64,000 nt of DNA from Falsibacillus albus. Lineage in GTDB: Bacteria; Bacillota; Bacilli; Bacillales; DSM-25281. Numbering within the stretch: the first letter of the stretch is position 1; each line of letters opens with the position of its first letter. This document shows, in pieces, positions 63,545-64,000 of this stretch. The stretch spans positions 248,001 to 312,000 of the forward strand of contig NZ_RCVZ01000001.1 in assembly GCF_003668575.1 (NCBI RefSeq). The letters run 5' to 3'. Below the pieces are notes generated by a model. The model searched no databases and was not told where the DNA came from. It saw only the letters and a list, made by a program, of their open reading frames with translations. Position numbers and translations under genes: made by a program.

Positions 63545-64000
63545 AACAATTTATCACAATTGTTCCAGACTGGCCAAAACCAGGAATAAAATTTAAAGAT
63601 ATCACCACCCTTATGGATAATGGTGATGCTTATAAATATGCGACCGATCAAATCGTTGAATATGCGAAGGAAAAAGAAATCGATCTTGTTGTCGGTCCCG
63701 AAGCGCGCGGATTCATCATCGGCTGCCCTGTAGCCTATTCTTTGGGCGTCGGCTTTGCACCGGTCAGAAAAGAAGGAAAGCTGCCAAGGGAAACCATCAA
63801 GGTCGACTATGGCTTGGAGTATGGCAAGGACGTATTAACCATCCACAAAGATGCCATCAAGCCCGGCCAGCGCGTCCTGATTACAGATGATTTATTGGCG
63901 ACTGGCGGAACGATCGAAGCGACGATCAAATTGGTTGAGGACCTTGGAGGAATCGTAGCTGGAATCGCTTTCCTTATTGAATTGACCTATTTAGATGGAC
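63535..64000 (+). CDS. apt: Adenine phosphoribosyltransferase, N-terminal part
   Basis: Salvages adenine to AMP using PRPP. The first 155 residues are visible; the gene continues past the right edge and only about 15 residues are missing if it has the usual ~170. Features: [66 protein letters not shown] and the PRPP-binding [17 protein letters not shown]. The ATG at 63535 lies inside the recJ end with GAGGAGG upstream. Confidence 0.97.
   Translation, partial: MDLKQFITIVPDWPKPGIKFKDITTLMDNGDAYKYATDQIVEYAKEKEIDLVVGPEARGFIIGCPVAYSLGVGFAPVRKEGKLPRETIKVDYGLEYGKDVLTIHKDAIKPGQRVLITDDLLATGGTIEATIKLVEDLGGIVAGIAFLIELTYLDG

Overview
This window comes from a low-to-mid GC, endospore-forming Bacillaceae chromosome. 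The gene order hemL-spoVID-ysxE-valS-folC-(pil/comC)-spoIIB-maf-radC-mreBCD-minCD-spoIVFAB-rng-rplU-prp-rpmA-spo0B-obg-pheBA-niaR/nifS-nadBCA-safA-coxA-bofC-ruvAB-queA-tgt-yajC-yrbG-spoVB-comN-secDF-recJ-apt is almost that of Bacillus subtilis. SD-led TTG and GTG starts, a T-box upstream of valS, an L21-type leader upstream of rplU and many sporulation genes agree with this. A Peribacillus-like species is my inference, from the style of the intergenic repeats and the genes added relative to B. subtilis.

Layout. 1-8.1 kb: end of hemL, coat and cortex genes (spoVID, ysxE), T-box, valS and folC. 8.1-24.2 kb: an accessory block holding a membrane diguanylate cyclase and a complete Gram-positive type IV pilus (T4P) locus. 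Three minor pseudopilins lie on the minus strand. A divergent plus-strand operon encodes an acidic membrane protein, a PRC-barrel protein, a VanW/G5-like surface protein, PilB, PilT, PilC, the major pilin, the prepilin peptidase, PilM, PilN, PilO and a second pilin. In B. subtilis this interval between folC and spoIIB carries only comC, the prepilin peptidase gene. 24.2-33.5 kb: spoIIB, maf, radC, the shape and division genes mreBCD-minCD, and the SigK-processing pair spoIVFA/spoIVFB. 33.6-38.8 kb: an RNase E/G that B. subtilis lacks, ribosomal proteins L21 and L27 with the L27-processing protease, spo0B, obg and pheB. 39.3-45.9 kb: pheA and the divergent NAD-synthesis locus, nifS-niaR against nadB-nadC-nadA. 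46.4-50.3 kb: spore genes safA, a CotS/YutH-type kinase, coxA and bofC. 50.4-64 kb: ruvAB, queA-tgt-yajC, membrane proteins, spoVB, comN, secDF, recJ and the start of apt.

The stretches of more than 300 bases without genes (371-792, 3405-4023, 25262-25659, 31131-31899, 38759-39309, 40159-40528, 45878-46369) are filled mainly by terminators, leaders and copies of two dispersed intergenic repeat families. Family I is GC-rich and has GTTGATT/AATCAAC near its ends. Family II carries the shared word AGCGGAGCCGGCTTGG.

The most interesting system is the T4P locus. Its PilB has a MshEN-type (c-di-GMP-binding) N-terminus and lies about 6 kb from a GGEEF diguanylate cyclase. Its large minus-strand pseudopilin carries a predicted beta-helix head. 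Three plus-strand accessory proteins of unclear role head the pilus operon. All functions are read from sequence and family knowledge; nothing here was searched or computed.
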